Source of the DNA: Denitrobaculum sp965225735
GTDB lineage: Bacteria > Pseudomonadota > Alphaproteobacteria > Kiloniellales > Kiloniellaceae
Assembly: GCA_965225735.1 (NCBI GenBank)
Contig: CBDDBN010000026.1
Location: 124,001 to 188,000, forward strand
DNA: 64,000 nt
Direction of reading: 5' to 3'
A program made the position numbers and the translations under genes. Positions 8,112 through 15,895 of the stretch are shown here, piece after piece. The notes beneath the pieces are model-generated. The model ran no database searches. It was not told the DNA's origin and saw only the letters and a program-made list of their open reading frames with translations. The stretch's first letter is position 1; each line of letters begins with the position of its first letter.

Positions 8112-8275
8112 TCTTCGACCTGGCCGACGGGGTCAGCGTCATGAAGAACCGTCAGTTGGTAGGCTCAGCGCGCACCGAAGACGTTACCAAGGACGAGGTG
8201 CTGGGCATGATCATCCTGGGCAAATGCCCACCGGGTGCGACACCGGGACCTGGAGCGCTGGATGGGGATGGATGA
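8112..8275 (+). repeat. Direct repeat, copy B: displaced 3' end of the sugar ATPase gene
   Basis: Diverged copy of 7273-7436, still open and ending in its own TGA. It encodes FDLADGVSVMKN onward to GALDGDG, differing from copy A at three residues. It has no start codon or upstream ATPase sequence, so it is not a gene by itself. The bias to silent changes says both copies evolved as functional coding sequence before being brought together. Confidence 0.9.
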
Positions 8276-8278
8276 CGG

Positions 8279-8707
8279 TCAGGCGACCTTCGGCTGATAC
8301 TGCAGGAACAGCACGAGGTCGCGTACAGTCTTGATTTTACCGTTCATCGGATTGCTTTCCACATCCTCTAAACTGCGCCCGATGCGTTTTGCGATTGCGA
8401 CAACGCTGTCCTCATAATCCTCATCATCGATATGCAGATCTTCTCTGAAAGAGTCCTCCGGTCGGATCGGGTAACTCCAAGAGAACTCTTCGTAGACGCC
8501 CCTGATAATCCAGGTGTCGATCGCACAACAGTCGAAAGAACGCGCAAAACTGCAGATACTCTCGCCGCTTCGATGTTCGGCTTGTTGGACGTCCTGCCGC
8601 CGCCCAATAAACTGGAAAACGCCAAAGATCATCGAGACAAACCAATTCAGTACAGGACCGGCAAACTGCTCATCACGCGGCGGCATGTTTCTCGATGGAG
8701 TGCGCAT
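8279..8707 (-). CDS. Hypothetical protein, DUF1493/acyl-carrier-like C-terminus
   Basis: Up to 142 residues. The last ~70 (EEFSWSYPIRPEDSFREDLH, IDDEDYEDSVVAIAKRI, then KIKTVRDLVLFL) follow the layout of acyl-carrier-like folds and of DUF1493 proteins: an aspartate-rich helix-II start and an xKTVxDLV helix III. The serine that would carry phosphopantetheine is missing (IDDED where carriers have DSL), so it cannot be a standard carrier. The N-terminal part has one hydrophobic stretch (LNWFVSMIFGVFQFIG) and is less convincing; the true start may be later than ATG 8707. Part of an accessory patch with no link to the transporter. Confidence 0.5.
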   Translation of the reverse strand: MRTPSRNMPPRDEQFAGPVLNWFVSMIFGVFQFIGRRQDVQQAEHRSGESICSFARSFDCCAIDTWIIRGVYEEFSWSYPIRPEDSFREDLHIDDEDYEDSVVAIAKRIGRSLEDVESNPMNGKIKTVRDLVLFLQYQPKVA

Positions 8708-8768
8708 CCGCAAAGACTAAGGTCGATTATCTGCTGTGGCCAGCGCCAAAAGAAGCACCGCGCTAATC

Positions 8769-9212
8769 TTACCAAGGGAACGGCACCGCCTGCTTCCAGG
8801 CACCATCAACTTCCCACTCCAGTATGCACTTCTTCCGAGCCGGCTTTTTCTTTCGGCGGAAATACTTCCTTGCAAAGTCATCAAAGACGCCAGGTTCGCC
8901 TGGGACGAGCCTGAGGTCACACTGCAAGAGCTTCTCCAGAAACTCGGCGATATCCTCTGTCATGGACACTGCCAAAGCTTCGGGCGGCGTGTCATCGTAG
9001 CCCTCGTAGTCTGCCCAATCCTGCGCCACAACGCAGTCGCTCTCCGTGACGTCGACGAACCACTCAAGAACGTTATCGGGAACTGTAACCCTGACCATCA
9101 CTCCGTCGCGAGCGAGTTCGAGTTCTCTGGCTTCTCCCGAAACGCGCAGAGAAACATCGGGATGGTCCTCAAACTGGTCCAGGACTTGATTGAGGCGTCG
9201 GTTCATTTGCAA
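8769..9212 (-). CDS. Hypothetical protein in accessory patch
   Basis: 147 residues, soluble, acidic in the middle (VTESDCVVAQDWADYEGYDD) and basic near the end (KYFRRKKKPARKKC). I do not recognise the family. The start MQMNRRLNQVLDQFE and the central NVLEWFVDVTESD, followed by EDIAEFLEKLLQ, suggest an alpha/beta immunity-type protein, which is inference from size and composition only. It lies on the same strand as the dlt-like operon, 46 bp after the microprotein stop, so read-through transcription from that operon is possible. Confidence 0.5.
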   Translation of the reverse strand: MQMNRRLNQVLDQFEDHPDVSLRVSGEARELELARDGVMVRVTVPDNVLEWFVDVTESDCVVAQDWADYEGYDDTPPEALAVSMTEDIAEFLEKLLQCDLRLVPGEPGVFDDFARKYFRRKKKPARKKCILEWEVDGAWKQAVPFPW

Positions 9213-9258
9213 AACCTAACTAAGCAGCGCGTAAGTGCCGACTGCGCGAATGCGGCCT

Positions 9259-9411
9259 TCATTGTACATCTTCATAGATGATCGGTTCGATCCAGCCGCT
9301 GCCGGCCAGCATGACGATCGACAAGAGCAAGACAGCGTAGATCAAGGCAAGAGAGAAGCGCGCCATAGGAATTGGCAGGCGTTTCTCCAAAAAGCGCAGG
9401 GCCGGCGTCAT
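9259..9411 (-). CDS. DltX-like membrane microprotein (50 aa)
   Basis: Fifty codons from ATG 9411 to TGA 9259. A basic N-terminus (MTPALRFLEKRLPIP) is followed by one membrane helix (FSLALIYAVLLLSIVMLAGS) and a short periplasmic tail ending GWIEPIIYEDVQ. Its start overlaps the MBOAT stop as ATGA, so the two are translationally coupled. DltX of Gram-positive dlt operons has the same size, one helix, and a conserved C-terminal aromatic-Tyr motif that is reported to take part in acyl transfer next to the MBOAT protein DltB. Length, topology, position and the C-terminal tyrosine all agree; assignment remains an inference. Confidence 0.7.
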   Translation of the reverse strand: MTPALRFLEKRLPIPMARFSLALIYAVLLLSIVMLAGSGWIEPIIYEDVQ

Positions 9412-10514
9412 GGCGTAACAGCCTCCAGCAAGGTTTCAAGGACAGGACGGGCAGCGGAGAGCCAGAGAAGGACCGTGAGTGGTCCGCCCACGGCTTTCGC
9501 CGCATCGGGTAAAAGCTGAAGCCGCAGGGGGTCCTCCGCATTAAGATAGAGCTGGGTCAGCACGATCCCGAGCGCCTGCCAGAAGGCCCAAAGAACGTAG
9601 TAGGCTGAGGTTTCGTGCCAGAGGCCGAGCACCAGCATCGCGGCGAAAACACCGACGACAGGCGCGCGAAAGCTGGCGGCGATGGGTGCAAACACGTAGT
9701 CCCGGCACCAGTGTGAAAGCGTCATGTGCCACCGGGTCCAAAACTCGATCAGGTTACGTGCGCGCCAGGGACGGTCGAAATTCTCCTCGAGCCTCAGGCC
9801 CATCATGAGGCTCAGGCCCAGCGCCAGCCCCGTAAATCCGGAAAAGGTCAGATAGATCCGGACCCAATCGAACGCCGATAGGGCCCAGTCCTCGAAAAAG
9901 GGAACCAGAGGCAGAACCTCACGCGTTTGGAAGACGTCGACCAGCCGGGCATGCAGGTAGCCTCCCACCACAACAGCAAGCGCAAGGCCGAACAGCGCCC
10001 GCTCCGCACCGCTAAAAAACTCCTCCGCGCTCCAGCGGCGCCGTGCGCATTGCCGTTCGAAATGAGGCAAGCGATGGATCGGCCCCACCATCAGCACAGG
10101 CAGGAAGAGATGATAACGCGCGTAGGCTCCGATGGCAGGAATCGGAATACGTCCCATCCACCACTCCATCAACACATGCGCATGACGCAACGTGAAATAG
10201 GCAGCGCCGACCAAGGCGACTGGCTGGCCAGCGATCCCCTCGACCTCACGCGAGACCAAGAGGAGTCCCGCGAGACCCGCAGTGCAGAAGAGGACCACGG
10301 CACCGCGCTGGCCGAGCCGTTCACCCAGCTGCATAAGCAAGGGAATTACCGCAACCGAAGCGATCAGCCAGATTGCTGAGACCGGCGCCACGAATACCAG
10401 GACAGCCGAGGTAATCACCGCACAGGCGCTTTGCCCTGTACCGCGTGGCGTCGACCAGACCGCGGCAACAGACAGAAGAGACCCGAGAAGCAACGCGATC
10501 TCAATTGCGTTCAT
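9408..10514 (-). CDS. MBOAT family O-acyltransferase (DltB/AlgI-like)
   Basis: 368 residues with about ten hydrophobic segments. The membrane-bound O-acyltransferase signature is clear: EFWTRWHMTLSHWCRDYVFAP around residue 265 and, further on, GLWHETSAYYVLWAFWQALG containing the conserved active-site histidine. Such proteins move an acyl group from a cytoplasmic carrier to a polymer outside. It sits between the SGNH/DltD-like gene (14-bp overlap) and the microprotein (ATGA overlap). ATG 10514 is chosen for its GGAGGT site; a GTG at 10571 is in frame but overlaps the upstream gene deeply. Probable role: the transmembrane step of a dlt-like envelope esterification system. Confidence 0.88.
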   Translation of the reverse strand: MNAIEIALLLGSLLSVAAVWSTPRGTGQSACAVITSAVLVFVAPVSAIWLIASVAVIPLLMQLGERLGQRGAVVLFCTAGLAGLLLVSREVEGIAGQPVALVGAAYFTLRHAHVLMEWWMGRIPIPAIGAYARYHLFLPVLMVGPIHRLPHFERQCARRRWSAEEFFSGAERALFGLALAVVVGGYLHARLVDVFQTREVLPLVPFFEDWALSAFDWVRIYLTFSGFTGLALGLSLMMGLRLEENFDRPWRARNLIEFWTRWHMTLSHWCRDYVFAPIAASFRAPVVGVFAAMLVLGLWHETSAYYVLWAFWQALGIVLTQLYLNAEDPLRLQLLPDAAKAVGGPLTVLLWLSAARPVLETLLEAVTP

Positions 10515-11394
10515 CGGGACCTCCAAAGCGAGCTCTGAGTTCCCCGATGAATCGCGCCCGACCCAACGCATTCATATGGGCACGGTCCTTGAAGTGTTCG
10601 TCGGACCAGGATGCCGCTGGGCTCCAGACCTCGACAGCATAGCGCTTTTCAAGAGCTGTGACCGCGTCACCGAATGACACAGCTGCTTCGCGTCCAAGAT
10701 GCCCCAAGACGGTTTGGGAGCGAGGAAGCACAACAAACACGACTGTAACACCGCGGAGGCGGGCTTCCCTCAAAGCGCGTGAGAGCCCATCGTGATCGCG
10801 CGGTTGATGTATCTCTTCAGGATAAACACTTTCGAAGCCCTTTCGACTCCCGTCGTAGCTTAGCGCGGTGCCGACAATATCAGGCACGGTGGCTTTCGCC
10901 TTCATGCTTCTTTGGCGCACTTCCCCTAGCAGAGCTTCCTTTATCCCGCGGATACGCCGCCCGAAACGCCGCAGTCGGTCATCCCAGGCTCCCGCGAAGC
11001 CCCAGGTCCAGCCATAAAGTCGTTCATCGCGGAATGTGCGGAGGTAGGGGTAAAGTTCGACAAAGACAAATCGCTTCGTAGCTTGGGATGCGTCCCCCGC
11101 GCCGATCGCGGCCCGCAGCAATTCAGTCGACTGTTTTTCCGTGATGCGACTCATAGTCAATCGGGCATGACGCCGGCCATCCTTCAGAAGACCTTCGGCG
11201 GATGCCACCTGCGGGATCCCATAGCGCGTGAGCGACGAGCCTACGAACACGAGTTTCGCTTCGGCCAACCCGGCGATCCCCGCGGCCATATCTGGTGGCT
11301 CTTCCGCTGGCACCACCCAGAGTACGGCCGCAATCACCGTGGCGCATAGGGCGATCGCGCCTCCCCAGATCCAGGCACCCCAAAGCGCTCTCAT
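10501..11394 (-). CDS. Membrane-anchored SGNH-like protein (DltD/AlgX-like)
   Basis: 297 residues. An N-terminal anchor helix (WIWGGAIALCATVIAAVLWV, ~8-27) precedes an SGNH-type domain: VFVGSSLTRYGIP gives the block-I serine, and the C-terminal DRAHMNALGRARF gives the Asp-x-x-His-like pair. DltD and AlgJ/AlgX proteins have this plan and act outside the membrane in loading or transferring acyl groups. The start overlaps the ligase stop (ATGA) and the stop overlaps the MBOAT start, so the three are one transcript. Distant family; substrate not predictable. Confidence 0.75.
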   Translation of the reverse strand: MRALWGAWIWGGAIALCATVIAAVLWVVPAEEPPDMAAGIAGLAEAKLVFVGSSLTRYGIPQVASAEGLLKDGRRHARLTMSRITEKQSTELLRAAIGAGDASQATKRFVFVELYPYLRTFRDERLYGWTWGFAGAWDDRLRRFGRRIRGIKEALLGEVRQRSMKAKATVPDIVGTALSYDGSRKGFESVYPEEIHQPRDHDGLSRALREARLRGVTVVFVVLPRSQTVLGHLGREAAVSFGDAVTALEKRYAVEVWSPAASWSDEHFKDRAHMNALGRARFIGELRARFGGPDERN

Positions 11395-13187
11395 TTTGCG
11401 CGTTCGACCGCAGCGATCAGATCGGCAAGCCGGCGGATCGATACCACCTGCGCGGTGGGAATGCGCAGATCGAAAGACTGCTCGATCTGAAGAACCAGGT
11501 TGATATGAGCGAAGCTGTCCCAGGCCTCAACATCATCAGGCCCCGCGTCGGCTGAAAGCGATCCAACCGGCATGCGAAAGGTTTTCGCGGCGATCTCCAA
11601 CACGGCATCGGCGAGCGAGTTTGAGTCGGCCGAGGCGGTCTGGGGCGAGACAGGAGCACCGACGCCGAGTAGGCTCCGCACCGCATCTATCTGGGGTTTT
11701 CCGGCCACGCCGCGCGGGATCGCCGGCACCGCGACGATCCGTTTCGGCACCTTCATTGGTTCGAGCAATGCGCGGCAATGGGCGCTCAGTTCTGCTTCAT
11801 CCGCCGCACTATCCAATACAACGGCCGACGCTGGGATCTCGCCAAAATCCGGATCGGAAAGTCCCACAGTGGCGACCTCAGAGACGGCGGGATGCCGGTT
11901 CAATGCTTCGTCCACCTCGCTGGGTTGAATGAGAAAGCCGCCACACATGATGACCAACTTGATCCGCCCCTGTATCTCGAAAGCCCCATCAGGCCGCTTG
12001 AGAGCGAGATCTCCGGTGCGCAACCAGCCATCCCCTGTCAGCATCCCTTCCGTCTGCTCCTTGTCATCCCAGTAGCCGGCAAAGACGTTGTCACCAGAAA
12101 GCCAAATCTCGCCGGTTTCGCCGTCCTGCACATCATGCCCCTCCCGATCGACGATGCGCGCCGCAATGTCGACCGGTTTCCCGATGGTACCCACGGCCCC
12201 CATATCCGGGTGCGGGCCGGCGTAGAGCGCGCTTGCAACGGTTTCAGTCAGACCGTACTGATTAAAGACCGGGCGCCCGAAGCGCGTTTCCAGTCTGCGC
12301 CAGAGGTCCTGATCCAGCTTTGCGGCAACGGAGATCAGGCAACGGCATTCGGCATCGTCGAAGTAGTCGTCATGCGCCGCGTAACGGTCGATGAAAGCAT
12401 AGACCGTCGGCACCGAGAGAACATGTGTCGCCCGGAACGCCCGCACCGAATTCAGCCAGTCTTCCAGTTTCGCCGCCGAGTAAGCCGCCGGGCGGATCAG
12501 GGCGCAGCCATTGGCAAGCGCGAGCAGCGGACCCTGCACCAGTCCGTCGCCATGGGCTAGAACCATGCCGTTGAAGATCCGGCTGTCGGTGTCGTAGTTG
12601 AAAAGCCGCGACAGAGTCTCGAGATGCGCGAAGAGATTTCGCTGCGTGATCATCGCGCCTTTGGGAGCGGATGTTGTCCCCGAGGTGAAGAGAATATAAG
12701 CGAGCGCGTCCGGGTCGCCTGGCAGGTGCGGAGGCCGTCCCTTCTTTGCGATCTCGGCTTGGAACCCGGATTTAGGCAGACGCTTTGTGCCGAAAAAACC
12801 TTTTGTGGCGGGAACGACCGGAGTAGCGCTTTCGGCCCAACTCTCCGTACAGCGCACGGCATCGGCCACGATCAACCCCGGCGAGACTTTGCGCACCACA
12901 GCCGCCGCCCTGGAGGCGGGCGTATCAGGTGTCAGCATCACGGGAACCAGGCCATCGAGCATAGCGGCGACAAAAGCGGTGATCGCCGCACCCTCGTCGG
13001 CGGTCACGATCATCACCCGGTCACCCGCGCTTAAGCCATGCGCGTCGAACAGGCCGCAACAGCCGTGAAGTCCCGACAGCAGCTCGTCATAGCGCTGCAC
13101 AGACTCTGGCCCCACCAGAAACTCGGCTTTGCCGCGCGCGGCGATGGCTTCGTAGAGCGCCGCGGATGTTCGGGGTGTTCCGCTCAT
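11391..13187 (-). CDS. Acyl/aminoacyl-adenylating ligase fused to a carrier domain (DltA-DltC-like)
   Basis: 598 residues. Residues ~1-500 are an ANL-superfamily adenylating enzyme: P-loop TSGTTSAPKG (168-177), NQYGLTET (A5), RTGDLALKRPDG (A7-A8), GRIKLVIMCGGFLIQPSEVD, and the catalytic lysine in GVAGKPQID. Residues ~520-598 form a carrier domain with the phosphopantetheine serine in EAWDSFAHINL (Ser558). In Gram-positive dlt systems these are two proteins; here activation and carrier are fused, so the acyl thioester would be made and held by one polypeptide before delivery to the MBOAT. Substrate-code residues cannot be read reliably, so D-alanine is not implied. ATGA overlaps with the genes on both sides. 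Confidence 0.85.
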   Translation of the reverse strand: MSGTPRTSAALYEAIAARGKAEFLVGPESVQRYDELLSGLHGCCGLFDAHGLSAGDRVMIVTADEGAAITAFVAAMLDGLVPVMLTPDTPASRAAAVVRKVSPGLIVADAVRCTESWAESATPVVPATKGFFGTKRLPKSGFQAEIAKKGRPPHLPGDPDALAYILFTSGTTSAPKGAMITQRNLFAHLETLSRLFNYDTDSRIFNGMVLAHGDGLVQGPLLALANGCALIRPAAYSAAKLEDWLNSVRAFRATHVLSVPTVYAFIDRYAAHDDYFDDAECRCLISVAAKLDQDLWRRLETRFGRPVFNQYGLTETVASALYAGPHPDMGAVGTIGKPVDIAARIVDREGHDVQDGETGEIWLSGDNVFAGYWDDKEQTEGMLTGDGWLRTGDLALKRPDGAFEIQGRIKLVIMCGGFLIQPSEVDEALNRHPAVSEVATVGLSDPDFGEIPASAVVLDSAADEAELSAHCRALLEPMKVPKRIVAVPAIPRGVAGKPQIDAVRSLLGVGAPVSPQTASADSNSLADAVLEIAAKTFRMPVGSLSADAGPDDVEAWDSFAHINLVLQIEQSFDLRIPTAQVVSIRRLADLIAAVERAK

Positions 13188-13834
13188 TCGCCCTGCTCCA
13201 CGTTCAAGGATCCCCGCGCCGGATTATGCCGAAGCTTCCTAGCCGGATTTCCGGCAACCGTGGCACCTTCGGGAACATGGCGGCGTACGACAGCGCCAGC
13301 TGCCACCACGGCCGCCGCACCAATCCTGACATCCGGCTGCACGACAGCGCCGGCACCAACCACCGCACCTGGTCCGACATGGATGTTGCCGGCCAGCGTG
13401 GCGCCCGGACCGATGCTGACAAAGTCACCCAGAAAGGTGTGGTGCCCCAGGCTGGCGGCACGGTTCACAAGCACCCCCTGCCCCAGCAGTGACGCCGCCC
13501 CGATCACCACACCTGCGTTCACAAAGCTGCCCTCGCCGATCTTTACGGATCTTGCGACGACGGCGGAGGGATGACACAGCACCTCGGCAAGCGGCAGACC
13601 ACGCGCGAGACCGAGTTTCGTCAGTTCCTCCCGCCGTGGCGGGTAAAAAGCGCAGGCCACGAAGCTGTCTTCAATCGGCGCGCGGTCGAAATCGCTGAGT
13701 TCGATCACCTTATCCATGGAAAAGACCCGCGGCGCACCCGCAACGCTGACACAGGCGGATATGGGGATTTCCGCGCAAAGGCATGCTTCCTCATATTCCA
13801 CAGCGAGTGGACTGCGTACGCCGAACAGAATCAT
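13184..13834 (-). CDS. Left-handed beta-helix acyltransferase (NeuD-like)
   Basis: 216 residues. The C-terminal half is a hexapeptide-repeat helix (VKIGEGSFVNAGVVIGAAS, LGHHTFLGDFVSIGPGATL, HVGPGAVVGAGAVVQPD, then EGATVAGNPARKL) as in sialic-acid O-acetyltransferase NeuD and PglD; the N-terminal half (MILFGVRSPLAVEYEEACLC) is a nucleotide-binding-like lobe of the same family. It uses acetyl-CoA to acylate sugars. First gene of the dlt-like operon, overlapping the ligase by 4 bp, so its sugar product may belong to the polymer that the operon modifies. ATG 13834 chosen because it starts the lobe; a longer start at 13948 adds an unstructured tail. Confidence 0.82.
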   Translation of the reverse strand: MILFGVRSPLAVEYEEACLCAEIPISACVSVAGAPRVFSMDKVIELSDFDRAPIEDSFVACAFYPPRREELTKLGLARGLPLAEVLCHPSAVVARSVKIGEGSFVNAGVVIGAASLLGQGVLVNRAASLGHHTFLGDFVSIGPGATLAGNIHVGPGAVVGAGAVVQPDVRIGAAAVVAAGAVVRRHVPEGATVAGNPARKLRHNPARGSLNVEQGE

Positions 13835-14216
13835 ACTCAAAAGCCTTCCGTCGGAGCCTCCTTCCGCCAAACCGGGCAGATTCGGAAAGAGGGGACTCTC
13901 GCTAATTAACTGGTTTCTATGGCGCTCGCCCTCTTTCGGCTGTCGCAATTACCGCTGGGAGAGCAACTGTTCAAAAATACGATTCGCTTAAGAAATTAGA
14001 CGCTATTGCTTAAATTTACGTCATCCAAACGTGGTATGTCTCTCACTTCTCAATACCTCAAAACTTGTGCCTCGCGTAGCCCCCTTTTTCCTGAGCTCCC
14101 GTCGGTGAGCCGAAAGGTGGCGAAGATCGCCGCACTGACAGGCGCACAATAAGCCTCTTGACCTGGAGTCACTCCAGGTCGGTATCTCTATCCGGACAAA
14201 TTCTGGGAGCAGAGCC
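13835..14216. other. Divergent promoter region between the dlt-like operon and merR
   Basis: 382 bp without a gene. The half next to the operon (13880-14030) is AT-rich and should hold the operon promoter, which I cannot pinpoint. The half next to merR contains a MerR-class promoter at 14158-14188. Confidence 0.6.
14158..14188 (+). promoter_or_regulatory. MerR-type promoter and operator
   Basis: TTGACC (14158-14163) and TATCTC (14183-14188) are separated by 19 bp, the over-long spacer typical of MerR-activated promoters. Inside lies a perfect dyad, ACCTGGAGT-C-ACTCCAGGT (14161-14179). Start of merR is 29 bp further on. It would serve both merR and the SDR gene that overlaps it. Confidence 0.82.
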
Positions 14217-14570
14217 ATGCGCATCGCAGAAGCCGCCGAGAGATCGGGGCTGAGCATCGATACCATCCGCTATTACGAGAAGTCGGGCCTCGTGCCGAAA
14301 GTCGGGCGCGGCCGCGACGGGCAGCGGCGCTTTTCGCCGGAGAATATCGACTGGCTCACCCTGCTCTACTGGCTGAGGGAGACGGGCATGCCGATGAAGA
14401 CCATGCAGCGCTTCGCCGAGCTCTACCGGGCCGGCGATCATACGCTGCCCGAGCGCAAGAAAATCCTGCTGGCGCATGGCGAACATCTGAAGAAACGCCG
14501 GTCCGATCTCGACCGCTGCGAAGAGGTTCTGGCACACAAACTCGCGATTTATAAGGAGCTTGGTATATGA
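14217..14570 (+). CDS. MerR family regulator
   Basis: 117 residues: winged helix MRIAEAAERSGLSIDTIRYY, EKSGLVPKVGRGRDGQRRFS, then a coiled-coil dimer helix (HGEHLKKRRSDLDRCEEVLAHK). The subfamily resembles regulators paired with short-chain dehydrogenases. It has a single Cys, in the coiled coil, and no metal-binding loop, so metal sensing is unlikely. It should bind the dyad at 14161-14179 and control itself and the overlapping SDR gene (ATGA overlap). Confidence 0.88.
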   Translation: MRIAEAAERSGLSIDTIRYYEKSGLVPKVGRGRDGQRRFSPENIDWLTLLYWLRETGMPMKTMQRFAELYRAGDHTLPERKKILLAHGEHLKKRRSDLDRCEEVLAHKLAIYKELGI

Positions 14571-15220
14571 CATCCACCGGTCCCCTGCGGACGTCCAGTG
14601 ACCTGCAGACGACGCAAGCGAAGAGGATCCTTATCGTCGGTGCGGAAGGCGATATCGGCCGGAGCATTTGCGCGGAGCTGGGCGGCCGCCACGAGATCAT
14701 CAAGGCCGGTCGGAACTCCGGCGATATTCGCGCTGACATCTCAGAGCCGGCCTCGGTCGAAGCCCTGTACCGCGAAGCCGGTCCGCTCGACGCCGTGGTT
14801 TCCGCCGCGGGCAGCGTGCATTTCGGGCCTCTGAAGGACTTCACCGATTCCCAAATGCAGTTTGGCCTAACCGACAAGGTCATGGGCCAGATCAATCTGG
14901 TGCTGACCGGAATGAAACACCTGAACGACGGCGGTTCCTTTACGCTGACCAGCGGCGTCCTGAACCGCGACCCGGTCCGCATGGGCTGTGGCGCAGCTAC
15001 GGCCAACGGCGCACTGGACGGCTTCGTGACCGGCGCGGCCATCGAGCTGCCACGGGGCCTGCGCCTCAACGTGGTGAGCCCGGGTCTGCTTGAGACCTCC
15101 GCGCCGGACTATGGCCATCTCTTTCCCGGCCAGGAGACGGTTCCTTCGGACCGAGTCGGCCGCGCCTATGCCAAATCTGTCGAGGGCGCTCTGACAGGAC
15201 AGGTCATCATCGTCGAATAG
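14567..15220 (+). CDS. Short-chain dehydrogenase/reductase, active-site tyrosine missing
   Basis: 217 residues, classical SDR shell: nucleotide loop VGAEGDIGRS (residues ~24-33), VVSAAGSVHFG in place of NNAG, FTLTSGVLNR (catalytic Ser) and LNVVSPGLLETSA. The usual Tyr-x-x-x-Lys is absent: the matching segment reads GCGAATANGALDGF. This agrees with the Lin1944-like SDR group, whose members lack the normal catalytic pair, so it may bind NAD(P) or a ligand without standard redox activity. Translationally coupled to merR, which suggests that it acts on or removes the MerR inducer. Confidence 0.82.
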   Translation: MTSTGPLRTSSDLQTTQAKRILIVGAEGDIGRSICAELGGRHEIIKAGRNSGDIRADISEPASVEALYREAGPLDAVVSAAGSVHFGPLKDFTDSQMQFGLTDKVMGQINLVLTGMKHLNDGGSFTLTSGVLNRDPVRMGCGAATANGALDGFVTGAAIELPRGLRLNVVSPGLLETSAPDYGHLFPGQETVPSDRVGRAYAKSVEGALTGQVIIVE

Positions 15221-15284
15221 GCGGGAGCCACGGCATCGGAAAGGTACCCTCGACAGAGCGCGTCAATTCCGCTACCAGCGACGC

Positions 15285-15875
15285 ATGCTGATTTTCGCCG
15301 CTGCCGTCTTCTTTCTTCTCATCACGCCCGGGCCGGGTGTCCTCTCGACCGCCGGGGTCGGATCGGCCTTCGGTTTTCGGCCGGGCGCCCGCTACATTCT
15401 CGGCCTCTTCATTGGCACCAATCTCGTGGCCCTGGCGGTGATCTCAGGGCTTGCGGCCATTGTTCTGGCAAGTGCCGAAATTCGCCTGCTGTTGTTGATC
15501 GCTTCGGGCTGTTATCTGGTGTTTCTGGCGTCGCGCATCGCGCTGGCCGGCACCAAGATCGCCTTTATAGAGACTAAGAAAGCGCCCGGCATCTGGGGCG
15601 GAATCACACTGCAGGCGATCAATCCAAAGGCCTATACCGTTAACACCACACTCTTCACAGGCTTCGCTTTCTGGCCGGAGAGCCTGGCGACCGAAACTCT
15701 GATCAAGCTGTTGGTGATAAACGGGATCTGGATTCCCATCCATTTCCTCTGGCTGGGCGCTGGCGTCTGGCTGAACCGTCTGGAGCTGCCGGCGCGCGTC
15801 CAGTTCCGTATCAACCTGGCCATGGCCGCCGCCATGCTGGCCGTGGTCGCCCTCGCGGCCCTGGCGCCGAAGTAA
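15285..15875 (+). CDS. LysE/RhtB family exporter
   Basis: 196 residues, six hydrophobic segments. The family hallmark FFLLITPGPGVLST lies in helix 1, and INPKAYTVNTTLF is the conserved Asn-Pro-Lys block after helix 3. RhtB/LysE proteins export amino acids or related metabolites. It follows the SDR by 64 bp on the same strand and may be read from the merR promoter, though the gap leaves room for its own. Confidence 0.85.
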   Translation: MLIFAAAVFFLLITPGPGVLSTAGVGSAFGFRPGARYILGLFIGTNLVALAVISGLAAIVLASAEIRLLLLIASGCYLVFLASRIALAGTKIAFIETKKAPGIWGGITLQAINPKAYTVNTTLFTGFAFWPESLATETLIKLLVINGIWIPIHFLWLGAGVWLNRLELPARVQFRINLAMAAAMLAVVALAALAPK

Positions 15876-15895
15876 AAACAGAGTCCGCGGCCGGT

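Noticed and set aside
8112..8275. A separate small gene encoding an ABC ATPase fragment.
   Set aside because: It lacks a start codon and every catalytic motif; it is the duplicated end of the upstream ATPase gene.
11778..12560. Plus-strand open frame opposite the adenylating ligase.
   Set aside because: No ribosome site or recognisable domain, and the minus strand encodes an unmistakable ligase.
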